Below are positions 1 to 12,620 of a DNA stretch of 64,000 nt, piece after piece (the stretch's first letter is position 1; each line of letters begins with the position of its first letter). The stretch is from assembly GCA_023678885.1 (NCBI GenBank), contig CM042982.1, positions 11,470,001 through 11,534,000 of the forward strand, in the 5' to 3' direction. Both the position numbers and the translations under genes were made by a program. Source of the stretch: Pogostemon cablin (taxonomy: Eukaryota > Streptophyta > Magnoliopsida > Lamiales > Lamiaceae). The notes beneath the pieces were generated by a model. The model was not told the origin of the DNA. It saw nothing but the letters and a program-made list of their open reading frames with translations, and did no database searches.

Positions 1-204
1 TTAAAAAATTAAAATATACTCCGTATACTTTAGAACAATACTTGCGTACGAGACTATGTTATAAAATATACTAGTACAAAATTAAAAGAGAAGCGTCATT
101 GAAAAAAATTAAAAAAATAAAAAATTAAATAATAATAATGAAAATTTATATAAAATCGGTTGGATGAGATTTTTCAGTTTGACAAATTCAACTAATTCAA
201 CTTA
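1..204. other. AT-rich intergenic DNA
   Basis: Very AT-rich sequence with no supported gene, RNA or element end. Confidence 0.6.
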
Positions 205-470
205 AAACGAGTTGGTCTTTTGTATCTCTAGGTGCATAAGTTGTGTAAGGATACCTCATTTTGTTTTAAATAGTATACACTTTAATTAATATGTGTACAA
301 CATTTTATTTTAAAGGGTATACACTTTCATTAATTTTTTATTTAATTTTTTTAGAAAATAAAGAGTGCATGTCCTTATATAAAAGGGTATACTATTTAAT
401 ATTAAAGAGTATCTAGATGCACGGTGTCCCCGATCGGGACACACAAGTTTTAGCCACTTAAAATTCAATT
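205..470. repeat. Dispersed repeat related to the arms of the foldback element
   Basis: This stretch has the same order of short motifs (AAAGGGTATACACTT, TTTAGAAAATAA, GCACGGTGT, ACACAAGTTTT) as 31105-31365, and as 30520-30770 read in reverse complement. The last two are the two arms of the foldback element at 29854-32182. The copy here is diverged and stands alone. It is probably a small non-coding transposable repeat. No clear terminal repeat or target duplication was found. Confidence 0.6.
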
Positions 471-1055
471 TTAAGTTGTTTGAAACTAGTCCCAGTTCAA
501 CCGGTTGAACTTATCAATTCAATCCAATTTTAACAACATTATTCCAATGTTATTTGGACAATTATGATGTGAGACTGCTTTTAAGGTTTCTTAAATAATT
601 ACTATTTTTTATTAAAGATGTTATTACTTTTGAATAAAGTATTATTACGTTTTGTTTATACTAGAAATTGTTCATGAAATAATCAATTGCATTACTATTA
701 TTTTTAATTAATTTGAGTATCACTTTTATTAAAATGTTATCATTTCTTCGTTTCACGAGAGCCTTCATATGAGACAGTTTCACACATGCTTTTGTCATAT
801 TATTTATATATATATATAATTATGTCTTATTTTATTAAATAACATACCGAGTTGGATTAATAGTCTAAAAATATAATTAGTATAATTATTCTTAAACTGA
901 ACACTCAATATAATTACATCAAAATCAGTATTTATATAATCGGATCGGATATCGAGCCGGTAACCTTAACGGTTCATGGTCCGAAATTGATCGGACCAGC
1001 GATTCAATCAAGAAAATATGAATTACATATTTTTAATAATATTTTACTATTTTAT
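471..1055. other. AT-rich intergenic DNA
   Basis: No coding potential or element ends seen. A short TTCAACCGGTTGAA palindrome lies near 497. Confidence 0.5.
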
Positions 1056-1351
1056 ACTCATTCCGTCTCGTCCTAATAGTTACGTTTACTTTTTGTACGG
1101 AGATTAAGGAGTATAGTATTTTAATGTATATTGAGGTGAGATAAATAATATTTTAATATAAGTGGGTATGTGTATTAATGTGATATGTGGGCTTATGGAG
1201 AGAAAAGTAATTAATTTGTATGAGTCTCATATACCAAAAAATGAAATGTAATATTTTAATTTGTATGAGTCTCATATAAAAAAAAATGAAATGTAATTAT
1301 TAAGATGAAATGCCCAAAAAGAAAATATGTAACTATTAGGATGTGACGGAG
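1056..1351. mobile_element. Stowaway-like MITE
   Basis: The left end CTCATTCCGTCTCGTCC and the right end GGATGTGACGGAG are imperfect inverted repeats. The adjacent bases (GTTAC on the left, GTAAC on the right) continue the inversion. TA dinucleotides flank both ends (1054-1055 and 1352-1353), as expected for Tc1/mariner-type Stowaway elements. The interior is AT-rich and non-coding, with a duplicated motif GTATGAGTCTCATATA. Confidence 0.8.
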
Positions 1352-1826
1352 TACATAATTTTACATTAACATATTAAATACATTCAAAATGAAAAGATTT
1401 TTTATTTTAGTTTGTGCTAATAATTTGCTTCAAATTTAATCTCGAATTTTGGGATGAACGAAAATTGAAAATAATATTATTGATAGTAGTTTGATAATTT
1501 AATATTTTATCTTAATACATCTAAATAGCAGTCTGCTATTGTTGACGTGGGATGTCTAAGTTTTTAGCTTGGTGACATGGCACCATCACATTTTTCCAAG
1601 CACCTTCCTTTTTAATTTTTGTTTTCTTTATTTTCTTTGTTAACTTTTTATTTTACGCTTTATTTTTTTTCGATTTTTAGGTTTGCCCTTATGTCTCTTT
1701 CTTCACTTCATCTGTTCCTCACTCTCTCAAAACGCTTCCGCCCTTCGCAAATGTTGAGATCAATCGAAGATAATGAGAATGTGATTTTGTTTGTCGAAAT
1801 TCATTGATCGTCGATCTGGGATAGTA
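1352..1826. other. Intergenic DNA without a supported gene
   Basis: Contains pyrimidine-rich sequence around 1590-1720 and one short open frame with no recognisable content. It might be a promoter or 5' UTR for the possible exons downstream, but nothing proves this. Confidence 0.4.
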
Positions 1827-2296
1827 TCGATACTGGAATAAGGCGAAGACCAGGATTCGGATGTCTGCAGAACGCCGCCGCTGTTAGGATTTTTCACTAT
1901 TGTTCCGGATAAGTGAAGAATCAATTTGGCTCCACAGTTGAGGTATTTCATGGCTTGCATCATGAAATCTTAACCTTTTAGCCCTGTTTTTTTACTTTTG
2001 AGTTTATTCTATTAAATTCTAATTCAACTATTAATTTTTTTATTTACAATTTTATTAAAATTACATGGTAATCACCATGTATTGGAGTCGAGTGGGTATA
2101 ATAATGCAATATTGAATACTGGAATGAGACGAAAACCAGGAATCGGAGGCCTGCAAAATGCCTCTGCTGCTAGGGTTTTCACTACTATTCTGGATCAGTG
2201 AAGAATCGTTTTGGCTCCACAGATGAGGTATTTCATGGCTTGCATCATGAAATCTTAACCTTTCATCCCCGCTTTTTTACTTATGAATTTATTCTA
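1827..2296. repeat. Tandem duplication of about 180 bp
   Basis: Two copies, about 1827-2010 and 2110-2296, share an ordered series of near-identical blocks such as GGCTCCACAG, GAGGTATTTCATGGCTTGCA and TCATGAAATCTTAACC. The copies are separated by about 100 bp of AT-rich sequence. They have diverged moderately, so the duplication is not recent. It lies just upstream of the possible first exon at 2339 and may duplicate its 5' region. Confidence 0.75.
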
Positions 2297-2338
2297 ATTG
2301 GGCATTCAATGGATTAAATATTTTCTTAGCGTGCTAAC

Positions 2339-5300
2339 ATGTGGTCAAAATTAACGCAGTCTGAAAAGATGGAAAATGAGCCTCCCTTTGAATCGGCCTT
2401 GAATGTGTTGGAGAATGATATCGGTGGCCCTGCTGTTGCAGCATCGGCCAGAGGGATGCCTTCTCCACGATTCAAAAGTATGCACCCTGACTCTCCAAAC
2501 ACCACATGTGGTAAAATTTTCGTGGCACTCACATCTTCTGATTTATACAAGAATACAAAGGTTATTTCTTTTCCTGTTCTATTTATTTATTTAAAATATA
2601 TGCCGCGATCTTCAATCCACTGTTTATCAATAGCTAGTTTCTCCTTTCAGGCTCTAAGCCTTTCTTCCTGATGTGTGCACTTTTTGAATAAACATGTTGG
2701 CGATGTATCAGGATCTTTCCGCTGGGCTCCGTTTCTTGCTTTGCAGAAATCAAACTCTTTCTTGACAATGCTACTACTACTGTCAAGATACAGAATTAAA
2801 TTAGGGGTTGGTTTGGTACTATTATTATTTCTAGATTTGATCTGTTGGTTTGGTAACCAAATTCCTTGCTATTATTGATTCAGAAATTAGGTACTAGAAA
2901 TTATACCTTTAACCTTCTACTTTTTTTTCCATTTGAATTTGCCATTCCAGTGAACTATATGTGTAAATTTAATGGTCTCACAGCATATTTACTTTTGTGT
3001 TGATTTATTTCTTTTTGTATCATGTATTTGTCAGAGAAATGACGGGGCAAACCGATGTAGTAGCGCTCCCTTCAAGAATGCTCTTTCTCCTCAAAAAGTT
3101 ATGCTTTGTACAGGTAGTAGCGAATTTTTTGTGTGTGAGTGTGCATATATTAGATGAGTATAATATCGGTTATTTGCTCTATTGTTTGGAATTGTCTACT
3201 GGACTCTAGGGGGCATGAGAGGATCAGTGGTGGAGAAAACACAAAAATGATATATTTATTTATTGCCTCCATGGTTGCATCTTATTGTTCCTATTTTCAA
3301 AGTAAAGACATTGTCTGGGAATGACTTTGCACTAGCATGCTGTGAAATTTATTTATTTTCCTGATAATATATGCAACACATTTACTTATTAAGCAAATTA
3401 TTCAAATCTTTAATTAAATGAAATAATACCAGCATGTAATGAAAAATGTATCGGATAGGGGAAAAGTTTTAACATTTTCACAATAAATAGAGAAAACTAG
3501 AAATTTTTATGTTGGGTTTGACTATCATTAAATTTAAATTGGCATGTAATTATTTTTATTTTAGTAGGTTGTGTCTTAAGTTCATGTTAAATTAGTATGT
3601 GGTGATGGGTGTAAAAGAGTTTTCTTTGATATTAGAAAGATATGAGAGGTGGGAGAAATAGAGTAACAATATTTATTAAGGAAAAAAATAATTTATAAAA
3701 GATGAATGGAGTTGGAATTAATAAAATTTATAGGTAATAAAGTAATTGTAAAAATTCGAGTATGAATTTTAAAATTCAAATATAACCCAAAGAGTTCATA
3801 TATTGTTCTACTCATGAAATGTTGTAACTTCTATTTAAGCACGTACATTCAATATTTTGGGATTATTTTAGTCAATAATTGTGAAATAAAATGATATTGT
3901 CATTCCATGATGGATCTATTGCGTGTTCTTTTGTACTTTGTTTTGGTGTGTGTCCCAGGCTTGAAAATAGGTGTCAAATGAGATTGGCACACTTGCTTGC
4001 TCAACACCATTTTGTAAGTATTTCATGATTACATTGATTGAATCATGTGCACATTGTTCTTTATAGAATCCTCTTTGTCGTACATCACTAAATAGTGTGA
4101 CTTACCTATGATTTTATAATTCTTACAGTTATGTTTTAGCAAATTAAATGGTCTTATCTTTGGGCATGCATTAAGTAAGAAAGTAGTCTTTACTTTTTAA
4201 ATTAGCAATAGATTTTTTAGTTAAGATTAAGATGTATTTATCTTTGTTGAATTGTGCACCTAAAAGAGAAGTCATGTTGTACAATTTTGGATCCAAATGC
4301 TACTGCATAGTATTTAAAGGGATCTAACTATTTGTTTGACAATGATAAAAGGAAAAGCTTATTGAACCAGAATATTTTCCAATGTCTAATTTAAATGATT
4401 CAAAGATGGAAGGTGTGATATTTGAACTTTAATGTACAAACTGTAGCTTAATTGATTTGGGTTCAATGGTTTCTGAATTTTTACCATTGCACCTCTTTTT
4501 TTTGTGGCTTAACTCACTGCTAATTATGATTCATAGATGTTGCTAATTTCTTCTGGTTGCAAGTTCATGACCTAGAATAATAGTTAGAAATATAAACTTG
4601 GTGTATTAAGTAACCTGACAATTATATACACTAGCTCAAGATTATAATGTTCTTGAAGTCTTTAACTGCACATAGTATTTGAGAATGGTAAAGAGCATAT
4701 AGCTTTTGAGTTTTCGTCTGCTTTGACTAGACTTATCCCTTTTGGGTGGGTTTTCTATTTGTTATATATAAATAGAATGAAATATATAGATATATTCATA
4801 TTTAAACTGAGATTGGATTTGCTATTTCTGGATAAAAAAGATATTGTTGGGAGTCACTCCATTAAATCCGTTTATCATAACATTGTATATCTCCAGGTTA
4901 TTTTAAACTTCATAACATGTTGATTACTTTTGTCACTTACTAATCTTAATAAGATTTATCTTGGCCAACTTTTGATACAAAAATTTGCATCATCAAACTT
5001 TTTACACGTTTGTATTTTAATTTTTTTGGCATTTGCGATTTATTCACTTACAAAATCAACTTTATTAGATCTAAGTTTAACGTAACAGCCTCAAAATTGT
5101 TGAGTTTTCTATTGAAATAAAGATTGTTTATCTCAAAATCGGTGTGTTTTATCAATATTGAATTATTGATGCGCACGAATTAAATTTTATATTGTAATAT
5201 TCTCAACCTTTTCAATCTGTGATTTTAGTTTTGCCCCAATGCTTATGATATGGCCATTCATTTAAAAAGTTTAGGATTTGGGTAATCTAATGGATTGAGT

Positions 5301-6045
5301 GTTCGGGGATAAAAATTGTTTAAACTTTGATTCTTAGTTCCAAATGTATCAGGGTTATTTGGTAATGGGTATTCGACTGTTTTCCTTCAAGAAAATTACT
5401 TTCTAGGGCAGCGATTCTGTGTCTTTTTATTACTATGGACTCATGTAACTTAGTAGATCTTGAAGAATAAAACTAAGAGGCTGAAAATGTACGTGCTTTG
5501 AGACTCACCATTGAAGGAACTCTAATATTTGGTACATTATTATTTGTGATTATTTTTGTGGTAAATGGAATGCAGTAAGGTCCGAACACAAAATATTAAC
5601 CAAACATTGATTAATCTGTAGTGCATTTCTTCTACTTATTCTCGCGAACGTATTTAAGAAGCATCACTGTAGGCATGTTTAAAAAAAATTAAAGTGACCC
5701 TAAATTTCAGGTACTATTATGAATAGATAATTTTATTTTTATTTTTACTTTAAATGTGAGCAGAAACATTCTCTGCTAAATGATGATAAATCATATAGGT
5801 TTTGATTGTGAATTTGTAATATTTTACTTTCCGATTTTGATTATGAATTTGTAATATTTTACTTTCACTTCTGATTCTTTTAAGTGGCCTGAAAATTATT
5901 GATTAATATCAGTGAGACATTTCTAGATGGCTCTAGCAGATACACCATTTACAGGGAGTTCATATTGGCCAAACAGGACAAGCAAAGTGGAAAGATAAAG
6001 AATCTTGAAATTAGTGGTAGCTTTAACCTGTTCACAATGGGGTAA
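2339..6045 (+). pseudogene. Possible multi-exon gene or remnant, not recognised
   Basis: Several short stretches look like plant exons. 2339-2560 opens with ATG and encodes about 74 residues beginning MWSKLTQSEKMENEPPFESA, ending at a GT donor-like site. About 3035-3113 lies between AG and GT and reads RNDGANRCSSAPFKNALS. 3959-4014 is bounded by CCAG and GTAAGT and reads RLENRCQMRLAHLLAQHHF. About 5920-6045 reads ETFLDGSSRYTIYREFILA and ends in a TAA. Base composition rises locally in each. I recognise no family, the exon phases were not shown to join, and AT-rich introns separate them. It may be a real gene, a decayed one, or unrelated fragments. Confidence 0.25.
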
Positions 6046-6846
6046 TAAACCTCCAAACTTTTATGTAGAATTATTTAATCTTATTTACGTTAGATTCTTT
6101 TGATATTACTGTAGATTGTTTTAATTAATTGTCTTTGTGAATGATGTTTAAATGATTTTTAAAATATTTACAATTTTTAAATGAATATTATTTTATTTAT
6201 TTATTTTTATTATGAAGTATGAAGTTGGTACGAATCAATGAAAAATATGAAATTAAAATTGAGACGGAGGAATGAAGTTTTTTTTAATTTAAGTGTGATT
6301 TTGAAATGCACTGATAAATAACGTTTAAAATGGAGTATAGTGTGTAGTTATTTTCTTATTAAAATTTTTCATTTAATAATAGAGATTAAATTAAAATATA
6401 ATCTAATGGTTCAGATGGTTTAAATCGTCGATACTCCAATGGAACTTTAAAGTTACCATACCGTGTTAACTCATATACTCTCTTCGTACCGTGTTAACGT
6501 TTATGTTTGCAACTTGAAAAAGTAGGAAATGTAAACCTTAATGTGTGACATACCAATTATATATATATTGGTCATTTATTATAGATAAATTTATCATATA
6601 TTCCATATAAAATAAGACAATAATATTTTTTCAACAAAATGAAAAATTTTAATTTACTTATAAAAAATATAATGATTTGTGAGAGATTGTCTCACGGAAT
6701 GACTTCCGTGAAACGGATAAAAAATAATAATATTTTAATGAAAAATGATGGTTCAATTGATGAAAAATAGATAGATAAGAAACGATAATATTTTAATGAA
6801 AAATGATAGTTTAATTGATAAAAAATTATAACAGTGCAGTAAATTA
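6046..6846. other. AT-rich intergenic DNA
   Basis: No gene supported. AT-rich filler with short direct repeats such as GATAATATTTTAATGAAAAATGAT near 6725-6800. Confidence 0.5.
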
Positions 6847-7062
6847 CTCCTTTCATTCTGTTTTCAATGTTAACGTTTGTTTATTATATGGATATTATGG
6901 AATATAGTATTTATTGTACAGTGGTTTCAGAAATATAATATTTTAATGTAAAGTGCGTAATTGTGTTAATTATTTTGGGTGGGATTCATCTTTCATAAAA
7001 GAAAATGTAAAGTTGGATACCTAAATTGAAAGTATATAAAGATTTAGATAAAATGAAGGGAG
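6847..7062. mobile_element. Stowaway-like MITE
   Basis: Left end CTCCTTTCATTCTGTTTTC and right end AAAATGAAGGGAG are imperfect inverted repeats. Each is flanked by TA (6845-6846 and 7063-7064). About 216 bp, AT-rich and non-coding. Confidence 0.65.
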
Positions 7063-7439
7063 TATTCAATTTATAGTGTAAATAAAAAAACGACAACATT
7101 AAAAAAAATACATCATTAATTAAAAAAAAAAGTAACTAATTAAAAAGGTGTAAAATGGTCTGCAGACGATCTCACCAAACCATCCTTTATAAAAATATTT
7201 TAAGGATCCTGCGTAGTACGCGGGTTTCGTACTAATTTGTAATATGCTTCAATCACAAATATTAAAATTAAAATAAATTTTAAAAATATTAATTATAAGA
7301 GAATTGAAATAAAATTGGAAGATTATATTTTCTCTCACCCCAATTAATCATGGTAGTTAAGTATTTGATTAAGGAAATCATTTTAATTAAATTAACTATT
7401 TAATTAAGAAATAAAATTTTAAATTAAATATTATCAATG

Positions 7440-7442
<3 letters not shown>

Positions 7443-7515
<73 letters not shown>
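7443..7515. repeat. (AT)n microsatellite
   Basis: An uninterrupted run of about 36 AT dinucleotides, likely to be polymorphic in length between individuals. Confidence 0.98.
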
Positions 7516-7518
<3 letters not shown>

Positions 7519-7655
7519 GACAATTCTTTTAATTATGATGTGGCATAGCTAGAATGGTTGGGTGATGACATATAATTTTTAGGTTAATTTGATTTAATAA
7601 TTTATAAAAATTAATAAATTAATTAAAATTTAAATAAAATAAAATTATAATAAAA

Positions 7656-7790
7656 TTAATATTAAAAGATAATTTAATCAGCTCAATACTAGTATATGTA
7701 TATTCTAGGGTTGAGTTTAGCAGGTTCAATCAATTATTACAGACAAGTTCAAGTATTTTTTCCCGATTTTATTATATAAATGGTTTTTAG
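7656..7790. repeat. Uninterrupted copy of the repeat that hosts the foldback element
   Basis: Near-identical to 29796-29853 joined to 32183-32280. Shared blocks include AAAAGATAATTTAATCAGCT, CTCAATACTAGTATATGTAT and TTTTTTCCCGATTTTATTAT. This copy carries ATATTCTAGG at the position where the other copy is split by the 2.33-kb foldback element. It therefore serves as an empty site that confirms the element's boundaries. Confidence 0.85.
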
Positions 7791-8220
7791 AGAACTGGTA
7801 TTTACCCGGCCTCGCGTTGCACGGACAGGGATATTTTTTAAATATTTTTATATGTAAACTTTTATTTTTTTATGAGGTTAATAATATTCCCTTGAAATTG
7901 AAGAGTAATTTATTTTAATCTAAAATCACAACGACTCATGCATGACTTGATCGTGATTCTTAAATCGCTGTCATTAACAACTATGAGGACTAAAATACTT
8001 AGTTTGGGAAGAAGCATGAGAAATGTGATAGTTTTACCTAGTGATGATGATCAGATTGATGAGTACGCGTTGTCGTTCTAGATTGAATTTCTCAATTGTT
8101 GATATTAGGATATAGTAGAGCCTGAGTATCAAACTAAATATTTGGAATAGTCTGCAAATTCATTGTCACATTAGATATAACTTTTCATGAGGAAGATTAT
8201 AGATATGTAATGATGAGAAA
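7791..8220. other. Intergenic DNA, possibly the diverged 5' half of the Copia LTR
   Basis: Includes a GC-rich motif CCCGGCCTCGCGTTGCACGG near 7807. Similarity to the solo LTR at 44020-45395 becomes clear only from about 8220, so the LTR start could not be placed. Confidence 0.4.
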
Positions 8221-8781
8221 GGTTACTACTCTCGGATGAGATATTAATTAATTTGAGTTGTCAGTAACTTAATTAATTAATGGGCATTGTATATCTTAAA
8301 CATGGGGAGACTGTCGGGCTCATAATAAGAAGGAGCTCGTAACGTAATTATGAGATTGGAACGGCAGTGCAGTAATAATATTTTAGTAGACTATATTATT
8401 ATTGGACTTAAGTATAAGCTTTGGGCTAAGCTTGGATACTTAAGCCCAATGGAGGCCCAACTCCAATTTCTCTTCCTGGTCCCTGCTGTAGCCCATATAT
8501 AAGTCATCTCAACTTCCTGGAACCCTATACTCTACGCCATTTTAAAGTGAACAGAGGGTTAGGAGTAGATTGAGAAGATCCTGAAGATCGTTGCCCACAC
8601 GATGTCTGGATTCAACTTGGGGAATACAACAGAAGATCAAGAGGTTGTTCTCTGTAACTATTCATCCTCTACATCAACCCTGGTGAAAGGTAATGCGAAC
8701 TTTGAATACTTATTGCTTCCGCTGATTAAGTTTGCATGGAACCCTAACGGTTCACGCTAACCAAACGATCGAACGCCAACA
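8221..8781 (+). repeat. Copia LTR, 3' portion
   Basis: Matches about 44640-45395 (a solo LTR of the same or a related family). Shared blocks include GAGTTGTCAGTAACTTAATT, GGGCTCATAATAAGAA and GGACTTAAGTATAAG. It ends in GCCAACA directly before the primer-binding site. The CCTATACTC region and the transcript-leader-like sequence towards its end fit the R/U5 part of an LTR. Confidence 0.8.
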
Positions 8782-8783
8782 AT

Positions 8784-8795
8784 TGGTATCAGAGC
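8784..8795 (+). other. Primer-binding site (initiator tRNA-Met type)
   Basis: TGGTATCAGAGC, complementary to the 3' end of plant initiator tRNA-Met and standard for plant Copia elements, lies two bases after the LTR end. Confidence 0.9.
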
Positions 8796-8848
8796 TTCGG
8801 TTTTGTGATGAAACGTAACACGTTAGGTTAAGGTATGTGCCATACGTG

Positions 8849-11054
8849 TGTTAGTTGTCGTATAGGAAGCACGAGATTAGGGTTTGGTATATGTGTGAAT
8901 TATCCATAAATCATATGTGCTTTGTCGATGAAATTAGCGTGTAATCATTGATAATTAAACATCGAATGACACACACACACGACTGGACTGTAAGAGGCAA
9001 CCATCATACTAGAAGGCTTAATTGCTGTCGCGCGACTGCGAATGGCCTGGAGGCTTGGTGTGCTAGGCTAGACAGTTGACGAAAGCATTTGGTGAGTGCG
9101 ATTGGTGGCAACAACGATGATCACGGACTGACGGTGGCTGACCGGAAGCAACGCGATGGCGCCTGGCGTGAGAGGGCACGTTGATGCGCGCGCATGGAGG
9201 GACCTTGTCGGCTCATGGCGGCGACTGCATGGACTTGACATCGCTGGCAATACTCTCAGTGAGTGGCGACGCCGCTGACAGGTGGTGACTGAATAGACGA
9301 CGAACGGCGTCTGACCTGGACTGATGATTTCGGGCAAGTCCCTACAAGTTTCGGGCGGGACCATGAGTGTTCCGGGCGGGTCTGTTACCACTGCCGCTAA
9401 CCGGTGCAATGGCAGAGTCTGGTGTACGATGACGTGTGATTGGCGTTTTCTCAACACACAATTAATCCCCAAGTATGAAGGATATCAATCGTAGTTTCGA
9501 AGATGACCAAGTTATATATCGAACCCAAGGGATGGATAAATATTAATTTAATTATGTTCTAGTAAACTAAAACTATGTTGGAAATTATAATGGTTTTGAT
9601 TTGAAGAGTAAGTAACAACTAATAATTAAGATAACAAGTAAAAATAACAAGACGAAGAGATAAGTGAGTTGTGATCTAGTAAGATAGTAGGTAGTTCGTC
9701 AGGTCATCCAGTTTCACTTATAAATTCATACTTTCATGTGACGGTGTCCGACTCTGCCTTGTGGTTTATGGACGCATTACTAAACCATGCAAATTCACTC
9801 TATAGACACAAGTAAATATGCATATGACACGTGTAAATATCCTCGGAGCAAGATGTATTCTTTACCCCTCCTTTATAGGTACTATCATAATCAATTATTT
9901 CTCATGCACTTAGTACTCTAACCCGATTTGATCTCCTTTTATAGGTACTATAAAATTATACTCTTTATCCTACTTATTAACCTGAATATGAATTCAATTA
10001 ACAAGAATTCATATAAGATAGTTCTAATAAGACTTCGGAATCCCTTCACTTTGAAATATAACAATAAACCCTACTCAGCAGTGAACGCACTCAACCAATA
10101 ACCGAGTTATGTATTCAGACTCAACACAACAATTATTGATGCACAAAACGATCGTGAGTATGGATTAAAAATGCGCAATCTTATATAAAATAAACCACAA
10201 GTAGTGTTGTACGGAGTTTACACACAAAAGACAAATTAACTCATGAAACCTTCATAACCCTAGAACTACCGAAGCGGCTCTAGTCCATGATTGATTTAAG
10301 AACAATCATGGTTAGTTGGACCGATCTTACTTGAATCTCCAGCAGAACTCTGTCACAGCCCCTCCGGATGACAGATGATCGATCTCCTCCCAACTCTACG
10401 TCTCCACGTCTTGGTTCTCCAATGAATCTAGTTCCTTCAATTCTCTGTTGTATAAGCCTTCTTTTATACTTGTTATCATGTCTTCTGGGCTTGAAATGGG
10501 CTTTTTAAGTGATCACACGCATTGACGGTGTAAAAATACGGATATGGTAAGTTCCCGAGCATCGATTCGACCTCAACAACAGGTCGAATTGACCACCACA
10601 AGTCGAATCGAAAGTCGAATCAGCCTACTGTAAGTCCCAGGAGTACGATTCGACCAATTTCCATGGTTAAATTGACGCGACGAGGTCGAATCGGCATCCC
10701 AACCATTCAATTCGTCCTCGATTCGACCTGATGCCCAGGTCGAATCCTCCTATCGTGGTCGAATCCGCCTTCTGTACAAGTTGTGCTACCAATTCGACCT
10801 AAAGGGCTGATCGAATTGACGTCCTTCAGGTCGAATCGAACTCTTGCTTCTCCTAAACGGATGTCTTTGACTTCCTTTCTTCAGTATTCAACACTTCAAC
10901 TCCGATATCTTTCGAAAAACCACTCAAATAGCTCCAACAACACCTGATTCATGCCTTTTCACAATATTTATCGATTTACAATCGATTTCAACCTTCAAAC
11001 ACTCCATAATAGCACAAATTCAGGCACAATATTCGTGAATTAACACACTCATCA
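8849..11054 (-). repeat. Athila 3' LTR
   Basis: Direct repeat of 19230-21410. On the plus strand it runs from TGTTAGTTGTCG to ACACACTCATCA, so it has TG...CA ends. It holds a GC-rich segment (about 9030-9440), an AT-rich middle, and an array of ATTCGACC/GGTCGAAT motifs at about 10560-10860. Confidence 0.92.
10555..10860. repeat. TCGA-centred inverted motif array in the Athila 3' LTR
   Basis: Irregularly spaced copies of ATTCGACC and its complement GGTCGAAT alternate through this stretch, which could form many small hairpins. The same motif recurs at 12300-12620, 17130-17660, 20930-21190 and, weaker, 24980-25115. Confidence 0.8.
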
Positions 11055-11072
11055 GACCCCCAAACTTACATG
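11055..11072 (-). other. Polypurine tract of the Athila element
   Basis: On the minus strand the sequence AAGTTTGGGGGTC abuts the TGATGAG start of the 3' LTR. This is the expected place and composition of the plus-strand primer. Confidence 0.8.
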
Positions 11073-12299
11073 TTACTCGTCCCGAGGCAACGTAATTAAA
11101 CCAAGGAGTCGTGTATAATTCACGAGATCACCAAGTACAATACATATTACACATGCAATTCCATCAAATTAAAACAAGTATTTCCTGCATCATACATATC
11201 ATTCATGCAAAATATCACCAAATCATATTACCATTCGGAGTACTAAGTCATCTAGCTCACAAGTTAAGTGTTTACTCTCTCACTTAAGTGCTAATTTCAC
11301 TTAACAGGTTAGTGTGTACGCTCATACTCAATCCATATTCACGCGTAACCATAAGCTTGGCAAAGGTCTCAAAAATCAACTCACAATCAACTAAGTACTA
11401 GGATCACAAAGGACTTGTCTTTGAGTCGTAATGTTGGCTCTTTGGAAAGGGTAGGAAAATTTAGATAAGTGACTTAAACACTAGTAGAGAGTTACCTTGG
11501 AGGCTTTTGCTTTCTTCATTCGGATAGATATTTTCCTCCAATTTCTTCTCTTGCACTTGCAAATTTTGAATTCCTTCTCTTCCTTGCATCAACATCATTC
11601 TTCTTTTGATAATTAGGGTACCGATTGTAGGCACTACCCCTTTAAAACAGCAATCGGGGTACCAGTTTCAGGCACTACCCCTAAACAAGATTTAACCATA
11701 CACTTTCTTACTCTACTCAACCTCATTCCATCTTCCTTTTTCTTCTTGCAACACTTATTCACCTCAACTCTCTCTACCAATGAACAGGGTATTTACAAAG
11801 CTCAAGTAAAGGTCAAATAAGGCTCTTTTATTCGACTTGCCAAAGAAAAAACTTTTAACGGCTCAAAGGGGGCTACCAAAGGTTTATAATTAATAGGAAG
11901 GTAAATTTTTGGCTAAGTGACTCAAATAATCAAAAATAGCCTAAGATCATGTCCCAATAATTCATCAATTGTAAGTCTCACACAAGACTCCAAGCCAAGT
12001 TCTAGAATACGTTCATATGAGTGATTCTCTCAAGAATAAACTATCATGATCAAGCATGATTAAAAGGCTCAAATTCTCACATAGGTAAATAGAATCCTAA
12101 GTACTTCTAATAGCACATAATCAAGATCAATTCCACAAGAACTTTACATACTTATCAAATTATATATGCTTCTCTTCAATGAAAATTAAAACATGAACAT
12201 ATGAATGCACAAAAAATCCATGAAACTCATATCAAATCAATCATACAAGCTTCTCTACAGCCCAACTCATGCAACATAGAAACACGGGGTTATGAACAC

Positions 12300-12620
12300 A
12301 CTTTTCTGGCCCAATTCGACCTCGATTCGACTTAATCCCCTGGTCGAATTGACATGCTCCAGGTCGAATCAACACATTGTAAGATTCAGGTCACCGATTC
12401 GACCTCGATTCGACTTGTGCTGCTGGTCGAATCGAAGCAGTCGTGGTCGAATCGGCTTACTGAAAGATTTCAAGTTCCGATTCGACCTTGGCCTCAGGTC
12501 GAATTGCCATGCCCCAGGTTAAATTGGGTTACTGGACAATTTTTGCCCCTCGATTTGACCTGTACGCTTGGATTTGACCATGCTCCCTGGTCGAATTGGC
12601 ACCTGACGCTCCAAAATTGA
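12300..12620. repeat. TCGA-centred inverted motif array, post-pol copy
   Basis: Alternating GATTCGACC and GGTCGAAT motifs spaced about 15-40 bp apart, of the same type as in the LTRs and the gag region. Short open frames across it have different codons in each repeat and are not credible genes. Confidence 0.8.

Noticed and set aside
8849..9440. Treating 8849-9440 as Copia leader and starting the Athila LTR at about 9450
   Set aside because: The same block recurs at 19230-19830, and only the 8849/21410 boundaries give TG...CA ends together with the exact ACGTG duplication.
9068..9472. 134-codon minus-strand ORF (and the 170-codon counterpart at 19335-19847) as a protein gene
   Set aside because: Both lie inside LTRs, have a low-complexity Pro/Arg/Thr composition expected of GC-rich DNA and match no known domain. 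Kept only as a finding about the GC-rich block.
12292..12620. Plus-strand ORFs across the TCGA motif array as genes
   Set aside because: Overlapping frames arise from motif repetition and antisense to a retroelement; no start context or family match.
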